Both the position numbers and the translations under genes were made by a program. From the NCBI GenBank assembly GCA_019456405.1, contig WJXM01000029.1, positions 1-34,724 on the forward strand: DNA of 34,724 nt, given 5' to 3'. Of this stretch, positions 15,854 through 25,595 are shown piece after piece. This DNA is from Ferrovum sp. Its GTDB lineage: Bacteria; Pseudomonadota; Gammaproteobacteria; Burkholderiales; Ferrovaceae. The notes under the pieces are model-generated. The model ran no database searches, was not told where the DNA came from, and worked only from the letters and a program-made list of their open reading frames with translations. The number at the start of each line of letters is the position of its first letter. The first letter of the stretch is position 1.

Positions 15854-16572
15854 ACGGGGCGCTTCTGGCGGGGCGCAAAGGATTTGGGGCCTGGATCTGG
15901 CTTGGGATGAAGGGGATCCTGCTGATGGGTTTCCTGTGGGAAACCTTCATTTTTGCACAGGTTTTGTGGTGGCGGACCCATAACCCTGATCAGACGTCAT
16001 TCATGCGTGCGCGCGCCGCCTCTCTCCAGTCTCAACGGCGCCCCCCTCTCTTCCCACATCCCTGGGTTCCTTATCAGGGGATTCCAACCACCCTGAAACA
16101 GGCGGTGGTGGCGGCCGAGGACAGTCACTTCATGACCCATCATGGATTCGACTGGGAAGGCATCCGGCAGGCGTACCAACGAGACCTGAAACATCATCGG
16201 TTCGTGGCAGGCGGGTCCACCCTGACCCAGCAATTGGCCAAGAACCTGTTTTTGTCTGAACAGAGAAGCTTATGGCGCAAGGGCCAGGAAGCGCTGATCA
16301 CGGTGATGCTTGAAGCGACCTGGAGCAAGCGTCGCATTCTTGAGGTTTATCTCAATACCATCGAGTGGGGAGAGGGCATCTTTGGGTGTGCCGCTGCCGC
16401 CCGGCACTATTTTCATGAGCCGGTCCGGGACTTGACGCCCGCGCAGTCCGCGCGCCTGGCTTCCATGATCTCCCGTCCGCGCTTCTATGAGGGTCATGGC
16501 AATAGCCTTCGTTTACAGGACAAGACCGACCGGATCGAGAACCGCAGAAGTCAGGTGGCGATTCCCGATTAG
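15844..16572 (+). CDS. mtgA: Monofunctional peptidoglycan glycosyltransferase
   Basis: A 242-residue GT51 enzyme that polymerises lipid II glycan strands at the inner membrane. A single N-terminal membrane anchor spans about residues 21-44. The catalytic glutamate is E92 in AAEDSHFMTHHGFDW, followed by GGSTLTQQLAKNLFLS (123-138) and the RRILEVYLNTIEWGEGIFG block. There is no transpeptidase domain, hence monofunctional. The ATG at 15844, inside the end of aroE, gives the normal short cytoplasmic N-terminus. It is the last gene of its operon and converges on the lysine-rich protein gene with a 19-bp gap. Confidence 0.95.
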   Translation: MSLNGALLAGRKGFGAWIWLGMKGILLMGFLWETFIFAQVLWWRTHNPDQTSFMRARAASLQSQRRPPLFPHPWVPYQGIPTTLKQAVVAAEDSHFMTHHGFDWEGIRQAYQRDLKHHRFVAGGSTLTQQLAKNLFLSEQRSLWRKGQEALITVMLEATWSKRRILEVYLNTIEWGEGIFGCAAAARHYFHEPVRDLTPAQSARLASMISRPRFYEGHGNSLRLQDKTDRIENRRSQVAIPD

Positions 16573-16591
16573 GCGCGGCGGTCTTCCTCAC

Positions 16592-17251
16592 TCAAGTCAT
16601 GGGTTTGATCAGAGGAGGAAGGATTTTAGGGGTACGAGGGCGACGGGGAACTTTGGGAGAAGGCACGGAGGCGGTGTCTGGAGAAACAATGGGCGGTTGC
16701 GCGGGCGCAGCGCGTTTTCTGCGCGTGGCAGGGACCGGTGGGACGGAAGGAACTTTTTTGACAGAAGTTCGGCGCGTCTTGCGCTCGGCCAGCGGTGGCG
16801 TGGCAACTTCCACGGGTGCAGCAACCCGCCGAGCGCGCTTGGCGGGGGGGGGGACACTATTTTCGGGGAGCGAAGGAGTTTCCTTGCGGCGGCGGGGTTT
16901 TGTAGCAGAAGGGCTGTGCAGGGCCTCTGCGGATTTCTTCTTCCGCGGGGAAGGAGTGGGCTTGGCGGGAGCCGTGACTTCCTCGGAGACGGTATCGACC
17001 AGAGTGACCACCGCCGCGATATCCCCGAGTTCCTGTGCGGCCTTGCGCGCTTTTTTCTCAGCCTTTTTGGCTTTCTTGCCGGATTTCTTTTCCGCTTTTT
17101 TGGCTTTCTTACCTTTTTTCTCTTTCTCGATTTCTGTACCGCCCTGGGATTTTTCCTTTTTTGCGGCTTTTTTCTTACTCTTTTTGGGTTCCAAAAGGAC
17201 TTCAGACTCGGGGGACTGCAGAGCGGATGAGGATTTCTTTGCGGTGACCAT
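16592..17251 (-). CDS. Lysine/proline-rich histone-H1-like protein
   Basis: A 219-residue low-complexity protein. The first third is dominated by KK, KKAAKK and KKAEKK repeats resembling eukaryotic H1 tails and the bacterial AlgP/HC1-like proteins. A short less-charged section (AAQELGDIAAVVTLVDTV) follows, and the rest is rich in P, R, K and A with RRTS and PKVPRRP blocks. Non-specific DNA or RNA binding is a reasonable inference, not shown. The ATG at 17251 is preceded by AGGGG six bases away. A run of ten C (coding strand; 16844-16853) lies within the gene. It is transcribed alone, downstream of lysA. A long open frame on the opposite strand is a composition artefact. Confidence 0.75.
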   Translation of the reverse strand: MVTAKKSSSALQSPESEVLLEPKKSKKKAAKKEKSQGGTEIEKEKKGKKAKKAEKKSGKKAKKAEKKARKAAQELGDIAAVVTLVDTVSEEVTAPAKPTPSPRKKKSAEALHSPSATKPRRRKETPSLPENSVPPPAKRARRVAAPVEVATPPLAERKTRRTSVKKVPSVPPVPATRRKRAAPAQPPIVSPDTASVPSPKVPRRPRTPKILPPLIKPMT

Positions 17252-17335
17252 GACGAACCCCTGCACGAGAAGTGTGGAGGTCATTGTAGGCCGAATTCTT
17301 CCTTTCGTATAGAGGTGAACAAGGAGGGGCGTGAC

Positions 17336-18598
17336 TCAGGGCAATTCATGCTGGATCAAGTCTGCGTAGGTTTCCCGACGGCGGATCACTGTGGTCAGGG
17401 ATCCATTGACCAGTACCTCGGGGAGGAGTGGACGGGCATTGTAGCGAGAAGACATGGAGGCCCCATAGGCACCGCAGGAAAGAATAGCCAGCAGATCACC
17501 CGCCTGTACATCGAGTGCGCGTTCTGTGCCCAGCACATCGGTGGATTCGCAGACGGGACCCACGATATCCACTTTTTGAGCCGTTTTTTTGGGCGCATCG
17601 ACAGGAACGATTTCATGCCAGGCCTGATAGAGGGAGGGACGCATCAGATCGTTCATGCCGGCATCGACGATCACCAATTGACGTTCTGGAATGCTTTTCA
17701 GGTACTCCACGCGCGTCAGGAGTAGGCCGGCATTGCCGACGATGCGTCGTCCGGGCTCAAAGAGCAGGCGTCCCCGGAACTGACTGAAACGCGGTTTCAA
17801 TGCGGTCGCATAGTCGGACAGGGAGAGAGGGTTTTCATCCCGGTAACAAATGCCTACGCCGCCACCAAGATCGATGTGTTCCAAATGAATATCTTCCTCG
17901 GCAAGTTGGTGCACGAGATCGAGAATTTTATCGGTGGCTTCAAGAAAAGGTTCCAGCGCGGTGATCTGGGATCCGATATGACAGTCGATGCCGACGATTT
18001 TCAGGTGGGGAAGTTTCTTTGCCTCCCGATACAGGGCCAGTGCATCTGTCGCAGGCACACCGAATTTGCTGGTACGCAATCCTGTGGCAATGTATGGGTG
18101 GGTCCGTGCATCGACCTCCGGATTGACCCTCAAGGAGACGGGCGCAGTCACCGCCAACCGGGTAGCGCGTTCGGACAGTCGCTGGAGTTCGGCGGCGGAT
18201 TCCACGTTGAAACAGAGGATTCCGGCCATCAATGCTTCATCGATCTCTCGACGGGACTTGGCGACCCCTGAAAATACGATGCGGCGCGGATCTCCACCGG
18301 CTTGCAACACGCGGAATAATTCGCCTCCGGACACGATATCGAAACCGGCACCCTGCGCGGCAAGGAGGCGTAGAAGAGACAGATTGGCATTGGCCTTGAC
18401 GGCGTAGCAGACGAGGGTATCAAAGGATTGAAAGGCATCCCGGTACTCCTGATAAGACTGGAGCAGGACGGATTGGGAATACACATAGCAAGGGGTTCCG
18501 TAGCGTTCGGCAATCTCGTTCAAAGAAACCGACTCCAGCATCAGGGTGCCGTCGGTGGGCGCGCGGTATGGGCCAAAAATGGTGAGAGGTTGGGACAT
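17336..18598 (-). CDS. lysA: Diaminopimelate decarboxylase
   Basis: A 420-residue fold-type III PLP enzyme making L-lysine from meso-diaminopimelate. The PLP lysine is K68 in CYAVKANAN. Others are HIGSQ (207-211), the phosphate-binding GGGVGI (245-250), EPGR (281-284), the catalytic cysteine C350 in PVCESTD, and GAYGASMSSRYN with Y378. The start at 18598 gives the usual N-terminus; the open frame continues upstream into lptM without meaning. It follows lptM by 11 bp, the arrangement seen across proteobacteria. Confidence 0.97.
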   Translation of the reverse strand: MSQPLTIFGPYRAPTDGTLMLESVSLNEIAERYGTPCYVYSQSVLLQSYQEYRDAFQSFDTLVCYAVKANANLSLLRLLAAQGAGFDIVSGGELFRVLQAGGDPRRIVFSGVAKSRREIDEALMAGILCFNVESAAELQRLSERATRLAVTAPVSLRVNPEVDARTHPYIATGLRTSKFGVPATDALALYREAKKLPHLKIVGIDCHIGSQITALEPFLEATDKILDLVHQLAEEDIHLEHIDLGGGVGICYRDENPLSLSDYATALKPRFSQFRGRLLFEPGRRIVGNAGLLLTRVEYLKSIPERQLVIVDAGMNDLMRPSLYQAWHEIVPVDAPKKTAQKVDIVGPVCESTDVLGTERALDVQAGDLLAILSCGAYGASMSSRYNARPLLPEVLVNGSLTTVIRRRETYADLIQHELP

Positions 18599-18609
18599 GG
18601 CGGTCTGCG

Positions 18610-18822
18610 TCAAGGGGAAGTTTGAGGGGGGGCAGGATTGGTGGAAGAAGAGGGCGAAGTTCCCGAGGGTGTCGGGGAAGGGATTGCGGGTTTCGGAGTT
18701 GGCGCTGGCACGGTGGCTGAAACCGGCGTTTGTCCAGGAGGCAGAAAGAGTCCCCCCTTGAGTCCACACCCCGACAGGGACAGGCACAGCAGACCGCACA
18801 GCATCCAGAACCCTGAACGCAT
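18610..18822 (-). CDS. lptM: LptM-like small lipoprotein (YifL family)
   Basis: A 70-residue lipoprotein. The signal peptide MRSGFWMLCGLLCLSLSGC ends in a lipobox with the lipidated cysteine at 19. It is followed directly by GLKGGLFLPP, the hallmark of LptM/YifL proteins, which help LptD mature in the outer membrane. The remainder is a proline/serine/threonine-rich tail. The ATG at 18822 is preferred on signal-peptide length even though AAGGGG lies very close to it. An in-frame ATG at 18858 would put a G8/C8 run inside the coding region. Position just upstream of lysA supports the identity. Confidence 0.85.
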   Translation of the reverse strand: MRSGFWMLCGLLCLSLSGCGLKGGLFLPPGQTPVSATVPAPTPKPAIPSPTPSGTSPSSSTNPAPPQTSP

Positions 18823-18844
18823 TCCCCTTGCATGGGGGGGGAAG

Positions 18845-20245
18845 TCACTCCCCCGCATGATCCCAGCGCTGCCGTGCTTCCCGAAGGGCTGAGCGGACCC
18901 GGACAGGTGCCGTTCCGCCGGGAATGTCGCGACTGGCGACCGAACCTTCCAAAGTCAGCACCTCATAGACGTCGGGTTCGATGATGGAAGAAAAGGTTTG
19001 GAGCGTGGCCAGGGGCAGATCAGACAGATCGCAGCCTTCGGATTCGGCATGGCGTACGGCACGCGCCACAACTTCGTGGGCATCCCGAAAGGGGGTTCCT
19101 TTTTTGACCAGATAATCGGCCAGATCGGTGGCAGTGGAAAATCCTTCCTGCGCTGCCTGACGCAAGGCGGCTTCATTGACCTGCACATCGCTCATCATTT
19201 CAGCATAGATGATCAGGGTTTGAGACAGCGTTTCCACGGTATCGAAGAGCGGCTCCTTATCTTCCTGATTGTCCTTGTTGTAAGCCAGGGGTTGTCCCTT
19301 CATGAGGACCAGCAACCCCATGAGATGTCCGATGACGCGTCCGGATTTGCCGCGCACCAGTTCAGGCACGTCAGGGTTGCGTTTCTGGGGCATGATCGAG
19401 GAACCCGTGCAGAAGGCATCGCCGATCCGGACGAAATTGAAGCGTGGGCTCATCCACAGGATCAGTTCTTCGGACAGACGGGACAGATGGACCATCAGCA
19501 AGGAAGCCGCAGCACAATATTCGATGGCGAAGTCGCGGTCGGAAACGGCATCTAAAGAGTTGCGACAGAGACCTTCAAATCCCAGTAACTCGGCGACCCG
19601 TTCGCGTCGGATGGGATAACTGGTCCCCGCCAGGGCTGCGGCACCCAGGGGAAGTTGGTTGACCCGTTGGCGGCAGTCGGTCAGACGTTGGCGATCCCGC
19701 CCCAGCATTTCCACATAGGCCAGTAGATGGTGGGCAAAGGAAACCGGTTGTGCCACCTGCAAATGCGTAAACCCGGGCATGAGCGTGTCCACATGCCCTT
19801 CGGCCAGACAGATCAGGGCGCACTGAAGGGCGCGCAGTTGGATCTGGTGCTGATCGATGGCGGCGCGCAGATAGAGGCGGATGTCGGTGGCCACTTGATC
19901 GTTGCGCGAGCGCCCGGTATGGAGGCGTTTGCCCGCGTCTCCCACCAGTTGGGTGAGTCGTTTTTCGATATTGAGGTGAACGTCCTCATCGTCCAAAGTC
20001 CAGGGAAACCGATCCTGTTCCACCTCCTGGCTAATTACCGCCAAACCCTTCTGAATGGCAGAAAAATCGTTTTCCGTCAGGATGCCGACCTCGCACAACA
20101 TCTGGGCATGAGCCAGAGAGCCCTGAATATCATAGGTCGCCAGACGTTTGTCGAAAAGCACCGATGCCGTGTAACGCTTGACGGTTTCGGCGACGGGGAC
20201 ACTGAAACGTCCGGACCAGGATTTTGGAGTGTCGGAAGAAGTCAT
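18845..20245 (-). CDS. argH: Argininosuccinate lyase
   Basis: A 466-residue ArgH, the last step of arginine synthesis (argininosuccinate to arginine plus fumarate). The superfamily signature [12 protein letters not shown] is at 281-292. Other active-site segments are [14 protein letters not shown] (109-121 region) and [11 protein letters not shown] with T160-H161. The ATG at 20245 is chosen; one codon upstream is an in-frame TTG. No strong Shine-Dalgarno is visible. It leads the argH-lptM-lysA set with 22 bp to lptM. Normal length, no defects seen. Confidence 0.97.
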   Translation of the reverse strand: MTSSDTPKSWSGRFSVPVAETVKRYTASVLFDKRLATYDIQGSLAHAQMLCEVGILTENDFSAIQKGLAVISQEVEQDRFPWTLDDEDVHLNIEKRLTQLVGDAGKRLHTGRSRNDQVATDIRLYLRAAIDQHQIQLRALQCALICLAEGHVDTLMPGFTHLQVAQPVSFAHHLLAYVEMLGRDRQRLTDCRQRVNQLPLGAAALAGTSYPIRRERVAELLGFEGLCRNSLDAVSDRDFAIEYCAAASLLMVHLSRLSEELILWMSPRFNFVRIGDAFCTGSSIMPQKRNPDVPELVRGKSGRVIGHLMGLLVLMKGQPLAYNKDNQEDKEPLFDTVETLSQTLIIYAEMMSDVQVNEAALRQAAQEGFSTATDLADYLVKKGTPFRDAHEVVARAVRHAESEGCDLSDLPLATLQTFSSIIEPDVYEVLTLEGSVASRDIPGGTAPVRVRSALREARQRWDHAGE

Positions 20246-20327
20246 CAAAGGCTCAAACAGAAGGTAATCGCTCCATTATAAATCAGACAGACTTCGTATC
20301 CTTCATGAGAGTGGCCATTTCCAAGAA

Positions 20328-20360
20328 AAACCCCCTTCAGACTTGGTCTGAAGGGGGTTT
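20328..20360 (-). terminator. Rho-independent terminator of groES-groEL
   Basis: A perfect 15-bp stem, AAACCCCCTTCAGAC at 20328-20342 pairing with 20346-20360, closes on a 3-base loop. Read leftward it ends in five Ts, so it terminates the groESL message 45 bp after the groEL stop. On the rightward strand there is no gene to terminate. Confidence 0.93.
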
Positions 20361-20405
20361 GGCGCAACACTCCGGAATGAAATACCGGAGGAAACGACAG
20401 GGAAA

Positions 20406-22118
<1,713 letters not shown>

Positions 22119-22409
22119 TTAGGCCTCGACGACACCCATGACATCTTCTTCACGCATGACCAGCAGTTCCTCGCCGTCTACCTTAACGGCTTGGCCCGAG
22201 TATTTGCCAAACAGAACACGGTCACCCACTTTGAGTTCGAGGGCGCGCAAGGTGCCATCTTCCAGAATCTTGCCTTTGCCTACGGCCAATACTTCACCTT
22301 GATCAGGCTTTTCCGCAGCGGAATCCGGGATGACAATGCCAGAGGCGGTCTTGCGTTCTTCTTCAAGGCGTTTGACAATCACACGGTCATGCAAGGGACG
22401 AATTTTCAT
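22119..22409 (-). CDS. groES: Co-chaperonin GroES (10 kDa)
   Basis: A 96-residue GroES, the lid of the GroEL chamber. [18 protein letters not shown] is the canonical start, GGIVI-type mobile-loop sequence appears as [16 protein letters not shown], and the end is [10 protein letters not shown]. The ATG at 22409 is preceded by GGAG six bases away; the open frame upstream of it runs into the operator region and is not real. First gene of the heat-shock operon. Confidence 0.99.
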   Translation of the reverse strand: MKIRPLHDRVIVKRLEEERKTASGIVIPDSAAEKPDQGEVLAVGKGKILEDGTLRALELKVGDRVLFGKYSGQAVKVDGEELLVMREEDVMGVVEA

Positions 22410-22441
22410 ACGACGATTCTCCATAAATAATTGAGGCAGGA

Positions 22442-22468
22442 TTAGCACTCGTCAAGTGCGAGTGCTAA
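22442..22468 (-). promoter_or_regulatory. CIRCE element, HrcA operator
   Basis: TTAGCACTC, nine bases, then GAGTGCTAA is an exact match to the CIRCE consensus. It lies 33 bp upstream of groES, between the promoter and the start codon, where HrcA binding blocks transcription at normal temperature. The hrcA gene is not in this window. Confidence 0.97.
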
Positions 22469-22471
22469 CAG

Positions 22472-22499
22472 TGTATGGGCGTCTTCGAAGGTTTTCAAG
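22472..22499 (-). promoter_or_regulatory. Sigma-32-like heat-shock promoter of groESL
   Basis: Read leftward, CTTGAAA (22493-22499) matches the sigma-32 -35 box exactly. GCCCATAC (22473-22480) is a close match to the -10 box CCCCATnT after a 12-bp gap. It immediately precedes the CIRCE operator, so the operon appears to be under both sigma-32 activation and HrcA repression. Confidence 0.75.
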
Positions 22500-22557
22500 G
22501 GGAAGAGTATAAAAATCCTCCAAAACTTCGCGGTCTTCGGAAGATCTTTATATCCAA

Positions 22558-24141
22558 TTGAGTAAAAACGAAATTATAAATAAATTTGGCAAGATTGTCG
22601 GGGGAGTGTGGATTCTGGTCTGGGGTGGGATATCCTGTGCCAGCCCTGAGCCCTCTCCCTACGCTTCTCAGGAACTTCCTCAAACCCTGCGTCAGGCACT
22701 GTCCCAGGCCGGGGTTCCGGCTTCAGAGGTTTCAGTCGTGGTCTGGGGCATCAACGAACCACGTCCCCGCTTGGCTTGGGAGGCTCAAACGCCCCGCAAT
22801 CCAGCTTCTGTCATGAAATTGGTGACGACCTTGGCGGCCCTGGAAAATTGGGGGCCTGCCAAAACATGGCGCACGGAAGTTCGCGTGCCTCGTTTGGAGG
22901 CACAGAGAGGACAGGGCCCCTTCGGAGTCATCGGGGTGGGAGATCCGGGATTGACGCTGGAACGATGGCAGGAACTTTGGCGTCAAGTTTATCAGCAAGG
23001 GGTTCACCAACTGTCGGGACCGATTCGTTTCGATCAGGGCGGGTTTTCCCCCCCGGAGTCATCCCCTGAAACATTCGATCAGGAAGGTTTTCGAGCCTAC
23101 AACGTCGTTCCCCATGCTTTGCAGGTGGGGCAACAGACCCAGTGGTGGTTCTTTCGTCCCGGGAAACGGGTCGATGAGCCACTCCGGATCTGGCCGGAAT
23201 TCCCTTTTCCCCGGATCATGCTGCGCAACCGGACTCACACCGTCAGCGGCCCCTGCCCTGCTCTGTGGCGTTCGGGTTTGCACTATGCCATTCGTGCCAA
23301 ATTTCCTGGACAAGCGCCGATCTCTCATCCCGATGGTCGCCTAGATACCGGTGTGATTCTGGAGTTGACGGGGACCATGCCTCAGGATTGCGGTGTTCAG
23401 GTCATGGGTTTTTCCCTGCTCACCAATCCAGCCTATCTCGATTCCTCCTTCCGGACCTTGTGGCGCGAGTTGGGAGGAACGTTTACGGGGACTCTGAAGC
23501 AGGGTGCCGTGCCCAGCGACTGGCCAGTGCTGGCGTCCAGTGAATCTCCCGCTTTGATCGAGTTGCTCATGCAAATGAACAAGAACAGCAATAATGTGGT
23601 GGCACGAACGCTGTTGCTCGATCTGGCGATGGACGGATCGAATGCCGCCAACGCGGCGACGGAGTTGAGTGGTCGAGCCAAAGTCTTTCGCATTTTAGCG
23701 GAAAGAGGGTTGGATTTTCCCGAAATGGTGCTGGAGAATGGTGCCGGGTTATCGCGCAAGGCGCGTATTTCTGCGGAACATCTGGCGCATTTGCTCCTTT
23801 GGATGCAGGAGAAGAGTCTTTATGGGAATGAATTCATGGCCACCCTGCCGCTGGTGAACGTGGATGGAACGCTGCGTCATTCCTTTGCAGATCCACGATT
23901 GCGCGCCCGCTTTCATCTCAAGAGCGGTACGTTGGACGGCGTAAAAGCCCTGGCGGGTTACGGGCTGGATGCGCAAGACCATTGGGTGGCGGTAGTCTTT
24001 CTGGCCAACGGAACGGGGGCAGAAGGTACGGTAGCGGTTCAGGAAGCCTTGCTCCGTTGGATCCGTACTGAATCAAAAATACCACAGTCCGGCACTGTTT
24101 CGGATACAAAGATATTGTCTGCACCAAACCCCTTGCGCTAA
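22558..24141 (+). CDS. dacB: D-Ala-D-Ala carboxypeptidase/endopeptidase (PBP4 family)
   Basis: A 527-residue peptidase S13 family protein acting on periplasmic peptidoglycan. The three penicillin-binding motifs are present: SVMK at 84-87, SNN at 344-346 and KSG at 455-457 (a usual variant of KTG). The long insert between the first two motifs is typical of PBP4. An N-terminal hydrophobic stretch (about 12-27) after positively charged residues is a signal peptide. The start is TTG at 22558; a later GTG would remove the charged end of the signal peptide. A weak GGAAGA is too far upstream to decide. It is divergent from groES. Confidence 0.9.
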   Translation: MSKNEIINKFGKIVGGVWILVWGGISCASPEPSPYASQELPQTLRQALSQAGVPASEVSVVVWGINEPRPRLAWEAQTPRNPASVMKLVTTLAALENWGPAKTWRTEVRVPRLEAQRGQGPFGVIGVGDPGLTLERWQELWRQVYQQGVHQLSGPIRFDQGGFSPPESSPETFDQEGFRAYNVVPHALQVGQQTQWWFFRPGKRVDEPLRIWPEFPFPRIMLRNRTHTVSGPCPALWRSGLHYAIRAKFPGQAPISHPDGRLDTGVILELTGTMPQDCGVQVMGFSLLTNPAYLDSSFRTLWRELGGTFTGTLKQGAVPSDWPVLASSESPALIELLMQMNKNSNNVVARTLLLDLAMDGSNAANAATELSGRAKVFRILAERGLDFPEMVLENGAGLSRKARISAEHLAHLLLWMQEKSLYGNEFMATLPLVNVDGTLRHSFADPRLRARFHLKSGTLDGVKALAGYGLDAQDHWVAVVFLANGTGAEGTVAVQEALLRWIRTESKIPQSGTVSDTKILSAPNPLR

Positions 24142-24197
24142 CATGGAAAGTGTAGAAGTGTCACTGGGGATGGCGTCCGTCATCGGGGGAAATCGTC

Positions 24198-24695
24198 ATG
24201 AAAAAGGGTATGCAGGGAGTGGGTGTGCTCCTCCTCATGATGCAATCGGCTTTGGCTCAGGAGCAGGGAAATGGTTGGTTTTCCGGGATCAGTGCCTTGC
24301 CCTTTTCGGTGCAGTGGAATACGGAACTGGCTCCGGAAGGGAGTGCATTGTCCAGTCATATGCGCAGTGAAGGATTGGGGGGTTCGGAGACTTCCGGACT
24401 TTCTCGCAGTTGGGTCCTGGGCGGTACGGGAACCCTGCCCTTGGGAGACCGTCTGGCCCTGACGGGAAGTTTGGCAACCATTCGCAATCAGGGGTTGGGT
24501 AGCGCTGCTAATACGCCGACAGTGGGATTGTACGATGCGTTGCCTTACAACATGACGGGCCTGGGGATGCATTACGATCTCAGTCAGCGTTTGCGTTTTC
24601 AAGGGGGCTGGGACCACTACCAGTTGAATTACAACCGGATCAACGGCAATTCCAACATTGATTTGTTGTCGCTGGGGCTGCGTTACGGATTTTGA
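24198..24695 (+). CDS. Small outer-membrane beta-barrel protein, hypothetical
   Basis: A 165-residue exported protein. The signal peptide spans residues 1-20 (MKKGMQGVGVLLLMMQSALA, with A-x-A cleavage). The mature part has alternating strands such as LALTGSLATIRNQG, GLGMHYDLSQRLRFQGGWDHY and a terminal LSLGLRYGF; a final phenylalanine is the usual sorting signal for the outer-membrane assembly machine. It resembles OmpA/OmpW-like small barrels, but I cannot name a family. GGGGAA stands upstream of the ATG. It follows dacB by 56 bp in the same direction and converges with ubiA. Confidence 0.75.
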   Translation: MKKGMQGVGVLLLMMQSALAQEQGNGWFSGISALPFSVQWNTELAPEGSALSSHMRSEGLGGSETSGLSRSWVLGGTGTLPLGDRLALTGSLATIRNQGLGSAANTPTVGLYDALPYNMTGLGMHYDLSQRLRFQGGWDHYQLNYNRINGNSNIDLLSLGLRYGF

Positions 24696-24739
24696 AGCAA
24701 ATTTCAACGAGCCCTCGAAGGCTGGCGTGATCGTCGCCT

Positions 24740-25591
24740 TTACCGCATGGCGTAGGATAAGAAGATTCCTCCAAAGATGGTGGCGCCAAACCAGGTGTTG
24801 TGCAGAAAAGCGCGCAGACACTGGGCGCGTGCGCGGGTACGGATCAAGGTGTAATGAAAGCTGGCTACACCTGCCGCGCCGCACAGTCCCCCGTAAAAAA
24901 ATACGCCTAAATGAAAACGCCAACCTGTCCAGCCCAGCAGGAGCAGGCAAAGTCCGTAGAACATCATGATCAGGATCACGTCCCGGTTTCCGAAGAGGAG
25001 CGCCGTGGAATGAATTCCCAGGGGACGATCGTCTTCCCGATCCACCATGGCATATTCGGTGTCGTAGGCCAGAGTCCAGCAGGTGTTGGCCAGCAGCAGT
25101 ATCCAGGCGGAACCGGGCACCTGACCGAGTTCGGCCGCAAAAGCCATAGGGATGCCAAAACCAAAGGCAATGCCCAGATAGGCCTGAGGGAGCGGAAAAA
25201 ATCGTTTGGTCAGGGGGTAACTGGCGGCCAGGAAAAGAGCGGGTAGGGAAAGTAGCAAGGTCAGTGTATTGCGGGTCAGAACCAGGGCAAAGGCACACAG
25301 ACTCAGGAGAAGCGCCAGCACGAGGGCTTCCTTGACACTGACTTCCCCGCTGGCCAAAGGACGCAAACGGGTTCGGGCAACATGGGGATCCACCTTGCGG
25401 TCTGCAATATCATTCATGACACAGCCGGCTGAGCGCATCAGCAGGGTACCTAGGGAAAAGACGAGCAGGTTGGACAGAGAGGGGTGACCCTGGCTGGCCA
25501 ACCACAGCGCCCAGAGCGTGGGCCACAGCAACAGCAGGGTACCGATGGGTTTGTCCATCCGGGCTAGGCGCCACCACGCGTTCCAGTTCAT
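24740..25591 (-). CDS. ubiA: 4-hydroxybenzoate octaprenyltransferase
   Basis: A 283-residue membrane prenyltransferase, with about eight or nine hydrophobic helices. It attaches the polyprenyl tail to 4-hydroxybenzoate in ubiquinone synthesis. Both aspartate-rich motifs are intact: MNDIADRKVD in the first cytoplasmic loop and YDTEYAMVDREDD in the second. The opening RLARMDKPIGTLLLLWPTLWAL is typical. It begins 4 bp after the recG stop, so it belongs to that operon. There is no ubiC (chorismate lyase) next to it, though the two are often paired elsewhere. Confidence 0.96.
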   Translation of the reverse strand: MNWNAWWRLARMDKPIGTLLLLWPTLWALWLASQGHPSLSNLLVFSLGTLLMRSAGCVMNDIADRKVDPHVARTRLRPLASGEVSVKEALVLALLLSLCAFALVLTRNTLTLLLSLPALFLAASYPLTKRFFPLPQAYLGIAFGFGIPMAFAAELGQVPGSAWILLLANTCWTLAYDTEYAMVDREDDRPLGIHSTALLFGNRDVILIMMFYGLCLLLLGWTGWRFHLGVFFYGGLCGAAGVASFHYTLIRTRARAQCLRAFLHNTWFGATIFGGIFLSYAMR

Positions 25592-25595
25592 GAGT

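Noticed and set aside
16573-16625. CTTCCTC / GAGGAAG arms between mtgA and the lysine-rich gene as a terminator
   Set aside because: The arms are far apart, partly inside coding sequence, and no T-run follows.
16599-17312. Long rightward open frame opposite the lysine-rich gene
   Set aside because: It mirrors the Lys/Pro/Ala-rich composition of the opposite strand, giving glycine- and phenylalanine-rich text. The leftward gene has AGGGG before its start.
17780-17810. GGTTTCAATGC in lysA resembling the start of the CRISPR repeat
   Set aside because: Only about ten bases match, it lies inside a conserved coding region, and the rest of the repeat is missing.
18834-18841. G8 run near the start of lptM as a phase-variation site
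   Set aside because: With the preferred lptM start at 18822 the run lies in the short gap between argH and lptM, so slippage would not shift a frame.
22620-22660. Lipobox in the PBP4 signal peptide (cysteine at residue 27)
   Set aside because: The residues before the cysteine (GIS) fit a lipobox poorly, and PBP4 proteins are normally soluble or loosely bound periplasmic enzymes.
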